From: JBAXTZ01 sp037129925 | GTDB taxonomy: Bacteria; Bacillota; Negativicutes; JBAXTZ01 | Assembly (NCBI GenBank): GCA_037129925.1 | Contig: JBAXTZ010000069.1 | Location: 1-11,022 of the forward strand | Length of the DNA: 11,022 bases | Direction: 5' to 3' | Part shown: positions 1-7,205 of the stretch, in pieces | Layout of the letters: each line of letters begins with the position of its first letter | How positions within the stretch are numbered: position 1 is the stretch's first letter | Made by a program: the position numbers and the translations under genes | The notes under the pieces: model-generated | The model's input: the letters and a program-made list of their open reading frames with translations, nothing else | What the model was told of the DNA's origin: nothing | Databases searched by the model: none

Positions 1-1
1 G

Positions 2-79
2 GATAAGCGACCGGTGCTACACGATAGTTATTGTGATTATCAGGAAATGAAAGCCGTAGTCAAGGCGATACTTGCTTGA
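2..79 (+). CDS. C-terminal fragment of a gene entering from the left, possibly a small HTH regulator
   Basis: An open frame runs from the window edge to a TGA at 77-79 and gives about 25 residues ending YQEMKAVVKAILA. The tail resembles the C-termini of the two small HTH proteins further right: DLKKIVKAVLQ in the gene at 6960 and EVKYVLEALKR in the gene at 8050. A rho-independent terminator follows at 115-151, which supports this as a real gene end. The similarity covers only about a dozen residues, so assignment to the same HTH family is a guess, and the frame itself is supported only by the terminator and that similarity. Confidence 0.4.
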   Translation, partial: DKRPVLHDSYCDYQEMKAVVKAILA

Positions 80-114
80 AAAAAGTCTCGAAAAAAATAG
101 CTTAAAAGCAAATG

Positions 115-151
115 ACCGCACCGCAGAAATGTAAGGGTGCGGTTTTATTTT
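115..151 (+). terminator. Rho-independent terminator after the left-edge gene
   Basis: ACCGCACC at 115-122 pairs perfectly with GGTGCGGT at 136-143, with a 13-nt loop, followed by a T-rich tract (TTTATTTT). It lies 35 bp after the stop at 77-79 and points the same way as that gene. Confidence 0.75.
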
Positions 152-181
152 GCGCAAATATATCTGAATAATTTTGAACAC

Positions 182-207
182 AAAAAAGCCGCAGATAAAT
201 CTGCGGC
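182..207 (-). terminator. Rho-independent terminator of the zinc-ribbon gene
   Basis: GCCGCAGA (188-195) and TCTGCGGC (200-207) form a perfect 8-bp stem with a 4-nt loop. Read on the minus strand the hairpin is followed by six Ts (A-run 182-187). It begins 22 bp after the stop of the minus-strand zinc-ribbon gene. Confidence 0.85.
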
Positions 208-229
208 CTGATTATTACTGTTTCGCTAA

Positions 230-517
230 TTAGCGCTTTGCTTGGAAGCAATCGCGGCAGTAAACCGGTTTGTCGTTAGACGGACGGAAAGGAACTTGGG
301 TATCGCATCCACATTCCGAGCAAGTAACGTTGAACATTTCGCGACGTTGGCCAGCGCCAGCGCCACCATTGTTTTGTTGCTTGCGGGCACGACGGCAATC
401 CGGGCAGCGAGTCGGCTCATTTTGAAAGCCTTTCTCTGCATAGAAGTCTTGCTCACGAGCAGTAAAAGCGAATTGGACGCCACAATCGCGGCATGCTAGT
501 TCTTTGTCTGTGTACAT
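230..517 (-). CDS. Small double zinc-ribbon protein (CxxC-x17-CxxC family)
   Basis: A 95-residue soluble protein with two zinc-ribbon modules. The first has CxxC at residues 9-12 and CPDC at 38-41, around the conserved segment QDFYAEKGF that is typical of the probable zinc-ribbon family often found in Bacillota. The second has CSEC at 66-69 and CRDC at 87-90, separated by exactly 17 residues, matching the CxxC-x17-CxxC domain. A Gly/Ala/Gln-rich linker (about 47-58) joins them. The modules are expected to bind zinc structurally; the biological role is not established to my knowledge, with nucleic-acid or protein contact a plausible inference. The ATG at 517 has a good AAGGAGA ribosome binding site about 10 nt upstream. 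The gene is monocistronic, with its own promoter and terminator. The mRNA leader can fold over the ribosome binding site (separate entry). Confidence 0.85.
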   Translation of the reverse strand: MYTDKELACRDCGVQFAFTAREQDFYAEKGFQNEPTRCPDCRRARKQQNNGGAGAGQRREMFNVTCSECGCDTQVPFRPSNDKPVYCRDCFQAKR

Positions 518-526
518 TGTTGTTAG

Positions 527-611
527 GTCTCCTTAAATTTTTTACGAATGAACTTTGTCCTGAGGCGTTAAGGAGTCTCAACAATCTCGGGGGTAGTCTT
601 ATTCGTTAACA
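527..611 (-). promoter_or_regulatory. Structured 5' leader that can mask the zinc-ribbon gene's ribosome binding site
   Basis: The predicted transcript starts near 611, leaving an untranslated leader of roughly 94 nt. Within it CTCCTTAA (complement of 568-575) is perfectly complementary to TTAAGGAG (complement of 529-536), which contains the ribosome binding site. The pairing is 8 bp across a 31-nt loop. A competing small hairpin (TGAG/CTCA) overlaps the upstream arm, and ACGAAT (601-606) can pair with ATTCGT (544-549). This layout fits translational control by an RNA switch or thermometer, but it is seen only as complementarity; no known riboswitch class is recognised. Confidence 0.4.
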
Positions 612-617
612 GCACCT

Positions 618-646
618 ATTGTACACCACGATATTAATCCTGTCAA
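618..646 (-). promoter_or_regulatory. Sigma70 promoter of the zinc-ribbon gene
   Basis: On the minus strand a perfect -35 TTGACA (646-641) is followed after exactly 17 bp by -10 TACAAT (623-618). The start of transcription would be near 611. This is the strongest promoter match in the window and points only at the zinc-ribbon gene. Confidence 0.8.
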
Positions 647-735
647 CTAAATAATTGAAAGAAATGCAAATAAACTTTCCGAAAGGAAAAAAACGGTTGC
701 AACGGGCGAGTCTTCCAGCCGCTGACCGCTAGCGG

Positions 736-2607
736 CTAATTGGTTTCTACCTTTAAGATCGACACTAATCCGTCCATGACGCTGGCGAATTTGGTCATGA
801 CCGCTTCAACCGGTTGCGGGCTGGTCATGTCAACTCCGGCGTTTTTCAAGATGGTTACCGGGGAATCCGAGCCGCCGGCTTTTAAGAATTTATCGATATA
901 CTGAGTGGCGTTGCGCGGTGAAGTCTGGATGCGTTCAGCAAAAGCAGTTGCTGCCGAATAACCGGTAGCGTATTGATAGACATAGAAGTAGCGGTAAAAA
1001 TGCGGGATTCGCGCCCAGCCGCCATCGGCCGCCTTGTCGATTACCACTTCATTGCCGTAATATTTGACCAGCAGATTATGGTAAGTTCGGTCGAGATAGT
1101 CGGCGGATAGCACTTGACCCTGTTCGGATGCCGCGTATATTTGTTTCTCGAATTCCGCGAACATGACCTGAGTAAACACGGTGCCGCGAATTTGTTCGAG
1201 GATTTCGTTTAGAATTGTTGCTTTAACCTGGATGTCGGCGGAACTTTCCAACATATAGTCGGCTAACAGCACTTCATTGACAGTTGATGCGGTTTCAGCG
1301 GTAAAGGTGGCATAGCCGGAAGTACAGAAGGGTTGATTGTGGTTACTATAATAGCTGTGCATCGAGTGACCAAGTTCATGGGCGACTGTGGATACGTCGT
1401 CATACTTATCTTGATAATTGAGCAGTATGTATGGATGAACGCCGTAGGGTCCCCAGGAATAAGCCCCGGAACGTTTGTTTTGCGTTTCGAAAACATCAAT
1501 CCAGCGGCTGTCAAACGCTGTGCTTAAGTTTTTACCGTAGTCAGCGCCCAGCGGCTTTAGCGCCCCGAGTATCAGCGGCCGAGCCTGCTCGTAGCTGTAC
1601 TGCCGGTCGGCGCTGGCAATGAGCGGCGCGTACAAATCATAAACGTGTAATTCTGGTACGCCCAGCACTTGGCGGCGCAGCCGCAAATAGCGGTGGAGTA
1701 CTTCCAGATTGTTATCGACTGCCGTTACCAGATTATCGTAGACGGCAACCGGGATAAAGTTTGGGTCGAGCGCTGCCGCCATGGCTGACGGATACTTGTG
1801 GATTTGGGCATTGATACAGTTGGCACGGACGAAATCATTCAGGGTCTGTGCCATAGTATTACGATATTGCTCATAAGTACCGTTATAAGCGATAAAGGCG
1901 TTCTTGCGTACTTCGCGGTTTGACGATTGCATCAATGAACTATAGCGCCCCGGACTGAGGGTAATATCTTTGCCCTGGTCGTCTTTAATAGTTGGAAATT
2001 TGATGTCGGAGTTGGCTAAAATACTGTAGACATTAGCCGGACTTGAAGCAGTCTCGGCCATTTGCGCCACTAATTGCTCGCTGTTCGGGTCAAGAATATG
2101 TGGTTTTTGGCGGATGATACTGGTAAAATAAAAATTATAGATTGCCAGTTTGGGTTGTTGGCGGACAAAGTCCTTTAGTGTCGCATCGCTAAGCGTTGAA
2201 ATCTCCGGGGTGATAAATGCCCCGGCGGTATCGATTTTCGAGCCGAGTTGCTGGGCGCGTCCGACCATTTCGATTGCCGCATTGTCGGCAGTGTTCTCGT
2301 CGCTGGTTAGTTTGGCATACTGATAAATTTTGTTGAAGGTTATGCCAATGCGGTCATTGAGGGTCAGACAATTATAGAGGGTGTCTGCCGATTGACCGAG
2401 TTTGCCTTGAAAGTTATTGTAGTCAGCGGATAGCCGTTCAACTACTTTGTAGTCGGCATCCCAAGCGGCTACATTCGGATAAATATCCGCTAGTTGCCAT
2501 TTATATTCTGTAGCGATTTGCGCACGTGTCGGCAACTCGGCGGCAAAGCCCGGAACAATTTGACCAATCAATAATAAGAAAATCAGACCAATGCGGGTGA
2601 ATTTCAT
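736..2607 (-). CDS. pepF: Secreted M3-family oligoendopeptidase F-like metallopeptidase
   Basis: A 623-residue zinc metallopeptidase of the M3 (oligoendopeptidase F) type, predicted to cleave short peptides outside the cytoplasmic membrane. The zinc site HELGH is at residues 410-414 in the sequence STVAHELGHSMHS. The third ligand is expected at Glu438 in the AETASTVNE motif, 24-28 residues on, as in the family. An N-terminal signal peptide is clear: Lys/Arg at 2-5, a hydrophobic stretch (GLIFLLLIG) and a likely cleavage after FAA (about residue 23). Most PepF proteins are cytoplasmic, so the signal peptide marks the exported branch. I chose the ATG at 2607 because GGGAGG (2611-2616 region) sits 4-5 nt upstream of it; a TTG four codons earlier would lie within or upstream of that site. 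The gene is monocistronic and divergent from the MFS operon. No clear terminator is visible downstream. Confidence 0.9.
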   Translation of the reverse strand: MKFTRIGLIFLLLIGQIVPGFAAELPTRAQIATEYKWQLADIYPNVAAWDADYKVVERLSADYNNFQGKLGQSADTLYNCLTLNDRIGITFNKIYQYAKLTSDENTADNAAIEMVGRAQQLGSKIDTAGAFITPEISTLSDATLKDFVRQQPKLAIYNFYFTSIIRQKPHILDPNSEQLVAQMAETASSPANVYSILANSDIKFPTIKDDQGKDITLSPGRYSSLMQSSNREVRKNAFIAYNGTYEQYRNTMAQTLNDFVRANCINAQIHKYPSAMAAALDPNFIPVAVYDNLVTAVDNNLEVLHRYLRLRRQVLGVPELHVYDLYAPLIASADRQYSYEQARPLILGALKPLGADYGKNLSTAFDSRWIDVFETQNKRSGAYSWGPYGVHPYILLNYQDKYDDVSTVAHELGHSMHSYYSNHNQPFCTSGYATFTAETASTVNEVLLADYMLESSADIQVKATILNEILEQIRGTVFTQVMFAEFEKQIYAASEQGQVLSADYLDRTYHNLLVKYYGNEVVIDKAADGGWARIPHFYRYFYVYQYATGYSAATAFAERIQTSPRNATQYIDKFLKAGGSDSPVTILKNAGVDMTSPQPVEAVMTKFASVMDGLVSILKVETN

Positions 2608-2643
2608 AAAGCCTCCCAAAAATATCGTTCTACAATAATAAGC

Positions 2644-2672
2644 ATTATAGCATTGAATAAAATTTCACACAA
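2644..2672 (-). promoter_or_regulatory. Probable promoter of the pepF-like gene
   Basis: On the minus strand a perfect -10 TATAAT (2649-2644) has a weak -35 TTGTGT (2672-2667) at 17-bp spacing. Transcription would start near 2637, about 30 nt before the ATG, in the 90-bp space shared with the divergent MFS gene. Confidence 0.6.
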
Positions 2673-2697
2673 TTTGCAATAGATAAAGAAGGTGAAA

Positions 2698-3933
2698 ATG
2701 AATAATAGATTATCTGAAGCGGTCATTGCGCTAACCAACAGAAATTATCGATTTTTTTTCTGCGGACAATTAATATCGCTCTGCGGCACCTGGATGCAGA
2801 TGATGGCAATGAGCTGGCTGACATATCGATTGACTGGTTCACCGGCATTAATGGGGCTGGCAATGTTTTTCACCCAGGCGCCGTCTTTGATATTGTCACC
2901 GTTCGCCGGAGCCCGGGCGGATCGCTCCAATAAACGTAAAGCACTGATAATAATTCAGGCGGCATTTTTGTTGCAGACCGCGGCTTTGGCAATCTTGACT
3001 TTGTCCGGGCATATTACCGTCAACCAAATTTTGGTGCTGGCGTTTGTGCAGGGACTTATTACCGCTTACGATTTTCCCTTTCGCCAATCATTGGTGCCGG
3101 AGATGTTAGACCGACCGGAGCATTTGCAAAATGCCATTGCTTTGAATTCGTTGGTGGTTAATGCCGCGCGGATCGTTGGTCCATCGATTGCCGGCATTAT
3201 TGTCGCGGCATTTGGTGAAGGTTGGTGCTTTTTATTTAATTCTGTTAGTTATCTAGGCGCAATCGTCGCTCTGCTGTGTATGCGAATTACTTTTATAAAA
3301 ACCGTTGCCATTGAGGGTAGTAGTCGCATAAAAAGCATCCGAAGCGGCTTTAAGTATGTTTGGCATCACCGCTCAATTCGCGCGGTGATGGCGATGCTGT
3401 TTGTCGCCAGTTTTATCGGTACTTCCTATATGACGTTACTGCCGATATTGGTGCAAGACGCGTTGCATGGTTCAGCTCAAGATATGGGGTTCTTGATGGC
3501 AGCATCCGGTGGCGGCGCGGTTGTCAGCGTGATTTATCTGGCATTTCGCAATTCAATCGACGGTTTGGATAGGTTAATCGGCTATGCCGTCGGCATTGGC
3601 GGTCTGGCGTTTATTGCGCTCGGGCGCTGTAACGCGATGCTCATCGCCTATAGCATTATGCCGTTAGTCGGGATGATGCTGACTTTTCAGATGGCCTCGA
3701 GTAACACTTTTATTCAATCGACAACCAAAAGCGTGATGCGCGGGCGGGTTATGGGAATTTACGCCTTGATTTGGAACGGCATCAGCCCGTTTGGCAATTT
3801 GTTGTACGGTTTTGCCGCAGAATTTATCGGCGCCCAGTGGACAATTGCAGCCGGTGGGGTAGTCATGGTACTGTCTGCCGGAGCCTTTTTTTGGTTAAGC
3901 AACAATAGCGTAGCAGCTGATGCGGAAATATGA
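2698..3933 (+). CDS. MFS exporter, EntS/MFS_3-like
   Basis: A 411-residue integral membrane protein of the major facilitator superfamily, with about 12 hydrophobic segments. The cytoplasmic loop between the second and third helices carries the MFS motif A as GARADRSNKRK (residues 71-81). The N-terminal signature NRNYRFFFCGQLISLCGTWMQ and the ALNSLVVNAARIVGPSIAG segment are typical of the MFS_3 group that includes the siderophore exporter EntS. Substrate export driven by proton motive force is expected; the substrate cannot be told from sequence. The ATG at 2698 is preferred because AGAAGGTGA (2687-2695) serves as ribosome binding site and overlaps the alternative GTG at 2692. It is the first gene of a three-gene operon, and the next gene begins 10 bp after its stop. 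I found no convincing plus-strand promoter in the short divergent spacer. Confidence 0.85.
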   Translation: MNNRLSEAVIALTNRNYRFFFCGQLISLCGTWMQMMAMSWLTYRLTGSPALMGLAMFFTQAPSLILSPFAGARADRSNKRKALIIIQAAFLLQTAALAILTLSGHITVNQILVLAFVQGLITAYDFPFRQSLVPEMLDRPEHLQNAIALNSLVVNAARIVGPSIAGIIVAAFGEGWCFLFNSVSYLGAIVALLCMRITFIKTVAIEGSSRIKSIRSGFKYVWHHRSIRAVMAMLFVASFIGTSYMTLLPILVQDALHGSAQDMGFLMAASGGGAVVSVIYLAFRNSIDGLDRLIGYAVGIGGLAFIALGRCNAMLIAYSIMPLVGMMLTFQMASSNTFIQSTTKSVMRGRVMGIYALIWNGISPFGNLLYGFAAEFIGAQWTIAAGGVVMVLSAGAFFWLSNNSVAADAEI

Positions 3934-3943
3934 GTAGAAGCCG

Positions 3944-5677
3944 ATGAAAACAATCCTTACTACATTAAATAGTCAATTCGTACACAGTAATCTGGCGCTC
4001 CGTTATTTGCGGGAACAGGCGCGCCACGACGGCATCGCAGTAGAACTATTGGAATATACTATCAACACCCGTAATGAACTGATAATTCGTGATTTGGTAG
4101 CGCGGGCGCCGGATGTCGTTGCCTTTTCGGTATATATCTGGAATGTACAGCCGACACTGGCGTTGATTGCCGACCTAAAGAAATATCTGCCGCAGTGCAG
4201 TATTGTGGTAGGCGGCCCGGAAGTTAGTTATGCAGTTCAGGAATTGCTGTTAGCTAATCCGGCGCTAGATTTCGTTCTGGCTGGCGAAATTGTCGGGCAG
4301 TTTTCACAGTTATTGACCGCATTGCAAACGCAGACTGATTATCGGGGAATTGCCAATCTGGGTTATCGCAACGACACTAATATTGTTATAAATGCTTGCG
4401 AGCCGCTGGAAAGTAATTTGACGGCGATTTTTCCGTATAATGACAGCGATTTTTTGCAAACCAATCAGATAATCTATTATGAAAGCAGCCGTGGTTGTCC
4501 GTATAATTGCAGTTATTGCTTATCAGCAGCCGGGCGGGGTGTGCGGTTTCGTGATCCGGATGTGGTTATTGGCGAATTACAGTGGTTAATCGACCGCTCT
4601 CCTAAGCAAATAAAATTTGTCGATCGGACTTTTAATGTCAATCCGGCTCATTATTTGCCGATATTACATTTTCTCAGCCGTGTCGACAGCACTGCTAATT
4701 TTCATTTTGAAATTGTCGGCGAGTTAATTACCGATGAGTTTTTGGAAATTGTAGCTGCCGCGCCAGTCGGCAGGTTTCAGTTCGAAGCCGGATTACAGTC
4801 GTTTAACCCGCCGACGCTCAGCGCCATCAACCGTAACAATAATTATGCGCTCAGCTGTGAGCGGTTTTCCAAACTACAAGCCAATAACAACAGTCATCTG
4901 CACATTGATTTGATTGCCGGATTGCCTTATGAAGGCTATAAGGAATTTGCCCGCTCGTTTGACCTGGCGTACGCCATACAATCCGATATGTTGCAACTGG
5001 GTTTTTTAAAATTGTTAAACGGCACGCCGTTGTACCGGGAAGTTGCGCAACATGGCTATGTGTTTCAGACCTTGCCGCCGTACACGGTTATTGCCAACAA
5101 TTATATTAGCGCCGAAGAATTGTTGCGGTTGAAATCGCTAGAGGAAGTGTTGGAAATATTTACCAATAGCGGTCGGGCCAAGCGCAGTCTGGAATATTTG
5201 CGGCAACAAGCTGGCTCGGCATTTGCGGTTTTTCAAGCAATAGGCGATTATTGGCGCGCAGAGCGGCTGTACCTGCAACCACACAAACCGGAAAAACTCT
5301 ACAAACATTTACTGACAGCGGTGCAAGAAAAATTCGCCGCACACTCAGAAAAATTTGCCCAATTGTTAAAAAAAGATGTCTATTGCCTGGAAAAAACATT
5401 GTTAGCCAAAAACGAACTTTGGTTTGACAACAACGAATTTCGGTCACAAAAAGACCAGTTGCTGCGAAACGAGCAGTTGCGCGAAATTTACTGCCCGGGG
5501 TTCAAAATGGATAGTTGGCGGAATTTACGTAATAATTTTGAAATTGGGATATTCTGCTTGGATGAACGCTATAGAGCGTTGCTATTCGATTATCGCACCC
5601 AGCCGGTTACTGTTCGGGAAATAGCCGAAGAACATTTTGGAGAAATATGCGCTACAACAAATATTCAAGCTTCTTAA
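3944..5677 (+). CDS. B12-binding radical SAM protein with C-terminal DUF4080-like domain
   Basis: A 577-residue protein with three parts. Residues 1 to about 125 form a B12-binding-like Rossmann domain (start KTILTTLNSQFVHSNLALRYL; later VVGGPEVS at 88-95), without the classical DxHxxG cobalamin ligand motif, which is usual in this subgroup. A radical SAM domain follows with CxxxCxxC at Cys185, Cys189 and Cys192 (RGCPYNCSYC), which binds the 4Fe-4S cluster and S-adenosylmethionine. The C-terminal region (about 375-577) matches what I know of DUF4080, with NELWFDNNEF and DERYRALLFDY segments. The substrate is unknown; related enzymes methylate or rearrange unactivated carbons, and proteins of this group are widespread in anaerobes. 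A weak AGAAG precedes the ATG. The gene is cotranscribed with the MFS gene and overlaps the next radical SAM gene by 31 bp, suggesting translational coupling. Confidence 0.85.
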   Translation: MKTILTTLNSQFVHSNLALRYLREQARHDGIAVELLEYTINTRNELIIRDLVARAPDVVAFSVYIWNVQPTLALIADLKKYLPQCSIVVGGPEVSYAVQELLLANPALDFVLAGEIVGQFSQLLTALQTQTDYRGIANLGYRNDTNIVINACEPLESNLTAIFPYNDSDFLQTNQIIYYESSRGCPYNCSYCLSAAGRGVRFRDPDVVIGELQWLIDRSPKQIKFVDRTFNVNPAHYLPILHFLSRVDSTANFHFEIVGELITDEFLEIVAAAPVGRFQFEAGLQSFNPPTLSAINRNNNYALSCERFSKLQANNNSHLHIDLIAGLPYEGYKEFARSFDLAYAIQSDMLQLGFLKLLNGTPLYREVAQHGYVFQTLPPYTVIANNYISAEELLRLKSLEEVLEIFTNSGRAKRSLEYLRQQAGSAFAVFQAIGDYWRAERLYLQPHKPEKLYKHLLTAVQEKFAAHSEKFAQLLKKDVYCLEKTLLAKNELWFDNNEFRSQKDQLLRNEQLREIYCPGFKMDSWRNLRNNFEIGIFCLDERYRALLFDYRTQPVTVREIAEEHFGEICATTNIQAS

Positions 5678-6567
5678 AAAATCGCTACGGTGAAAAAGTT
5701 TATAAGCTGCCGCTGAAACTGGACGTAAGCTGCCCGAATCGCGACGGTACGCTTGGAGTTGGCGGCTGCGCGTACTGCGGCACGAACGGCGCCGGACATG
5801 AAACACTTTCGGAAAAATTAACCGTTGCCGAACAATTGGCAACCAATAGGGAATATATCGGTAAGCGCTATGGCGCAAAAAAGTTTCTCGCCTATTTTCA
5901 GGAGTATACCAGCACCCACTTGGCGGTGTCGGAGTTTTATGGTCATTTGGTACAATGTCAGGCAATTGACGGCGTGGTCGGGGTGGTAATCAGCACCCGT
6001 CCGGATTGTCTGGCGGAAGACTATTTGCAACTGTTGGCAGATTATCGAATGTTGACCGGTTTGGATATTTATATTGAAATGGGCTTGCAAACAGCCAACT
6101 GGCGGACACTGGCGGCAGTCAATCGCGGTCATGGCTTGGCGGAGTTTATTGATGCGGTTATGCGCTGCCATAAACACAATTTTGAAGTGTGCGCGCACGT
6201 AATCCCAAATCTGCCCGGCGACACGATTGCCGATACAATCGAAACCGCGCGGATATTATCAGCGTTGCAGGTCGAACAAGTCAAATTACACGCGCTGTAC
6301 ATCGCCCGCGGTTCGGCGTTTGAAAAACAATATCTGGAAGGACAGCTGGTGCTGGGGAGTAAAGCCGACTATATTGAATGTGTAATAGCGTTTTTGCAAA
6401 ATCTCAATCCTGACATAGTCGTCCAGCGGCTAATCGGCCGGGCGCCGGAAGGTGACAGCCTATTCGCCAACTGGAACGAGAGCTGGTGGAAAATTCACGA
6501 GGAAATCGAACGGACAATGCGCGAGCGCGGAGCACAACAAGGTGACGTTGCAACATATTGCAGATAG
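5647..6567 (+). CDS. TIGR01212-family radical SAM protein (YhcC/YtqA)
   Basis: A 306-residue radical SAM protein. The N-terminal pattern (FLKNRYGEKVYKLPL followed by SCPNRDGTLGVGGCAYC) is the hallmark of the YhcC/YtqA family, with an elongated cluster motif: Cys29, then 11 residues, Cys41, two residues, Cys44, rather than CxxxCxxC. Such spacing is otherwise known from Elp3-like enzymes. The family is full length here and continues with FLAYFQEYTSTH, STRPDCL and IEMGLQT, all typical. B. subtilis YtqA has been linked to wobble-uridine tRNA modification; I recall this and cannot check it, so no symbol is given. The start ATG lies inside the previous gene, with GGAG (5639-5642) 4 nt upstream. It ends with TAG at 6565-6567, immediately before the parS palindrome. 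Confidence 0.9.
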   Translation: MRYNKYSSFLKNRYGEKVYKLPLKLDVSCPNRDGTLGVGGCAYCGTNGAGHETLSEKLTVAEQLATNREYIGKRYGAKKFLAYFQEYTSTHLAVSEFYGHLVQCQAIDGVVGVVISTRPDCLAEDYLQLLADYRMLTGLDIYIEMGLQTANWRTLAAVNRGHGLAEFIDAVMRCHKHNFEVCAHVIPNLPGDTIADTIETARILSALQVEQVKLHALYIARGSAFEKQYLEGQLVLGSKADYIECVIAFLQNLNPDIVVQRLIGRAPEGDSLFANWNESWWKIHEEIERTMRERGAQQGDVATYCR

Positions 6568-6601
6568 TTTAAAAAATGTTTCACGTGAAACATTTTTTAA
6601 A
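6568..6601. promoter_or_regulatory. parS: parS centromere site within a 34-bp perfect palindrome
   Basis: TGTTTCACGTGAAACA at 6577-6592 is an exact match to the bacterial ParB/Spo0J binding consensus TGTTNCACGTGAAACA. It is flanked by A6 on the left and T6 on the right, then TTT/AAA, so the whole 6568-6601 segment is a perfect palindrome centred between 6584 and 6585. ParB loads on such sites and spreads to organise origin segregation; they cluster near the replication origin. The palindrome starts on the base after the TAG of the TIGR01212 gene. The A-stem-T layout may also let it act as a transcription terminator, although the hairpin would need to open its central bases to form a loop. No parA or parB gene is in the window. 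Confidence 0.88.
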
Positions 6602-6695
6602 TAACCAAAAAGAAGTTTGTAGAAATTTGGTTGTTGAAATTGTTGTTTCCGGATAGAAAGCGCCAGCACAGATAAATTTATTCGATCGAATTAGT

Positions 6696-6725
6696 CGTCC
6701 TCGCTTTTTGCGGGGGCGTTTTTTA
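6696..6725 (+). terminator. Rho-independent terminator downstream of the radical SAM operon
   Basis: CGTCCTCGC (6696-6704) pairs over 9 bp (two positions as G-U) with GCGGGGGCG (6710-6718) around a TTTTT loop, followed by six Ts (6719-6724). It lies about 130 bp after the operon's last stop codon. The stretch 6602-6695 between parS and this hairpin contains no gene I can support; it holds a 12-bp palindrome ATTCGATCGAAT at 6680-6691. Confidence 0.75.
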
Positions 6726-6749
6726 TTTATTTATGACCTGTTTTAGAAA

Positions 6750-6793
6750 TGTAGCAAAACTGTAGCAAAACTGTGTGATAACTGTAGCAAAAC
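6750..6793 (+). repeat. Four tandem 11-bp repeats (TGTAGCAAAAC) upstream of the first HTH gene
   Basis: Contiguous 11-bp units lie at 6750-6760, 6761-6771, 6772-6782 and 6783-6793. Units 1, 2 and 4 are identical (TGTAGCAAAAC); unit 3 is a variant (TGTGTGATAAC). The period is close to one helical turn, so bound proteins would line up on one DNA face. The array sits directly upstream of the -35 of the promoter for the HTH gene at 6960. It therefore looks like a regulator-binding array, possibly for the HTH protein itself. A 9/11 match (AGTAGCAAAAA, 7868-7878) occurs upstream of the second HTH gene. Confidence 0.7.
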
Positions 6794-6794
6794 C

Positions 6795-6832
6795 GTCACA
6801 CAATTGTGACATTTGGCTGTTATACTTAGAAT
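6795..6832 (+). promoter_or_regulatory. Promoter and overlapping operator-like inverted repeat of the first HTH gene
   Basis: TTGTGA (6804-6809) and TAGAAT (6827-6832) form a -35/-10 pair with 17-bp spacing; transcription would begin near 6839. The inverted repeat GTCACA-N4-TGTGAC (6795-6810) overlaps the -35, the classic place for a repressor operator. The resulting leader of about 120 nt contains a 16-codon frame (6877-6927) without a ribosome binding site. Confidence 0.5.
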
Positions 6833-6959
6833 ATAGGGACATACAAATTCCCAAAGTATTTTGCATAACAAAAACAATGTCAACCAAAAGCCAATCTGCC
6901 GGTAAAATATTGAGCCGGTTGAAATAGGGAAATAAGCAAAAATGCGAGGAGTAAAAATT

Positions 6960-7205
6960 ATGTGCGTGAGCAACCAAACAATCGAAACAGTCTATAACCG
7001 GTTCAAGTTACTGCGCCAAGCCGCTGGCTGGACATCGGCGCAAGTGGCAGCAGAGCTGGGCGTATCCCGGCAAACGATAGTAAACATCGAAACCAAGAAA
7101 ACCCCGTTTTCGAAAATGCACTGCATAGCATTTATGGCAGTGTTGAACGAACGCAGCGCCGAAGTGCCGGATTTGAAAAAGATTGTTAAGGCGGTGTTGC
7201 AGTAG
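6960..7205 (+). CDS. Small XRE-type helix-turn-helix regulator (HTH1)
   Basis: An 81-residue protein that is little more than one HTH domain. Residues 14-46 (RFKLLRQAAGWTSAQVAAEL, then GVSRQTIVNIET) fit the XRE/Cro fold, with the recognition helix around SRQTIVNIE. The C-terminal part has the motif FSKMHCIAFMAVLNER (50-65), shared with the second HTH protein. It probably binds DNA as a dimer and may control its own promoter through the 11-bp repeats and inverted repeat just upstream; that target is inferred. The ATG at 6960 is chosen because GAGGAG (6946-6951) lies 8 nt upstream; the ATG at 6942 has no ribosome binding site. The gene ends directly at a hairpin terminator. It has no linked partner on the same strand before the terminator. 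Confidence 0.8.
   Translation: MCVSNQTIETVYNRFKLLRQAAGWTSAQVAAELGVSRQTIVNIETKKTPFSKMHCIAFMAVLNERSAEVPDLKKIVKAVLQ

Noticed and set aside
242..499. Open frame on the plus strand across the zinc-ribbon gene
   Set aside because: It is antisense to a protein with eight ordered CxxC cysteines and shows no ribosome binding site or recognisable protein features.
718..736. Hairpin GCCGCT/AGCGGC just after the pepF-like stop as its terminator
   Set aside because: The stem is sound but no T-run follows on the minus strand; the nearest T-run (complement of 687-693) is over 20 nt away and its adjacent stem GTTGCAAC has no room for a loop.
5160..6198. Minus-strand open frames antisense to the two radical SAM genes
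   Set aside because: They lie opposite clearly conserved domains, lack ribosome binding sites, and resemble no protein I know.
6750..6793. CRISPR array
   Set aside because: The units are only 11 bp and directly contiguous, with no unique spacers.
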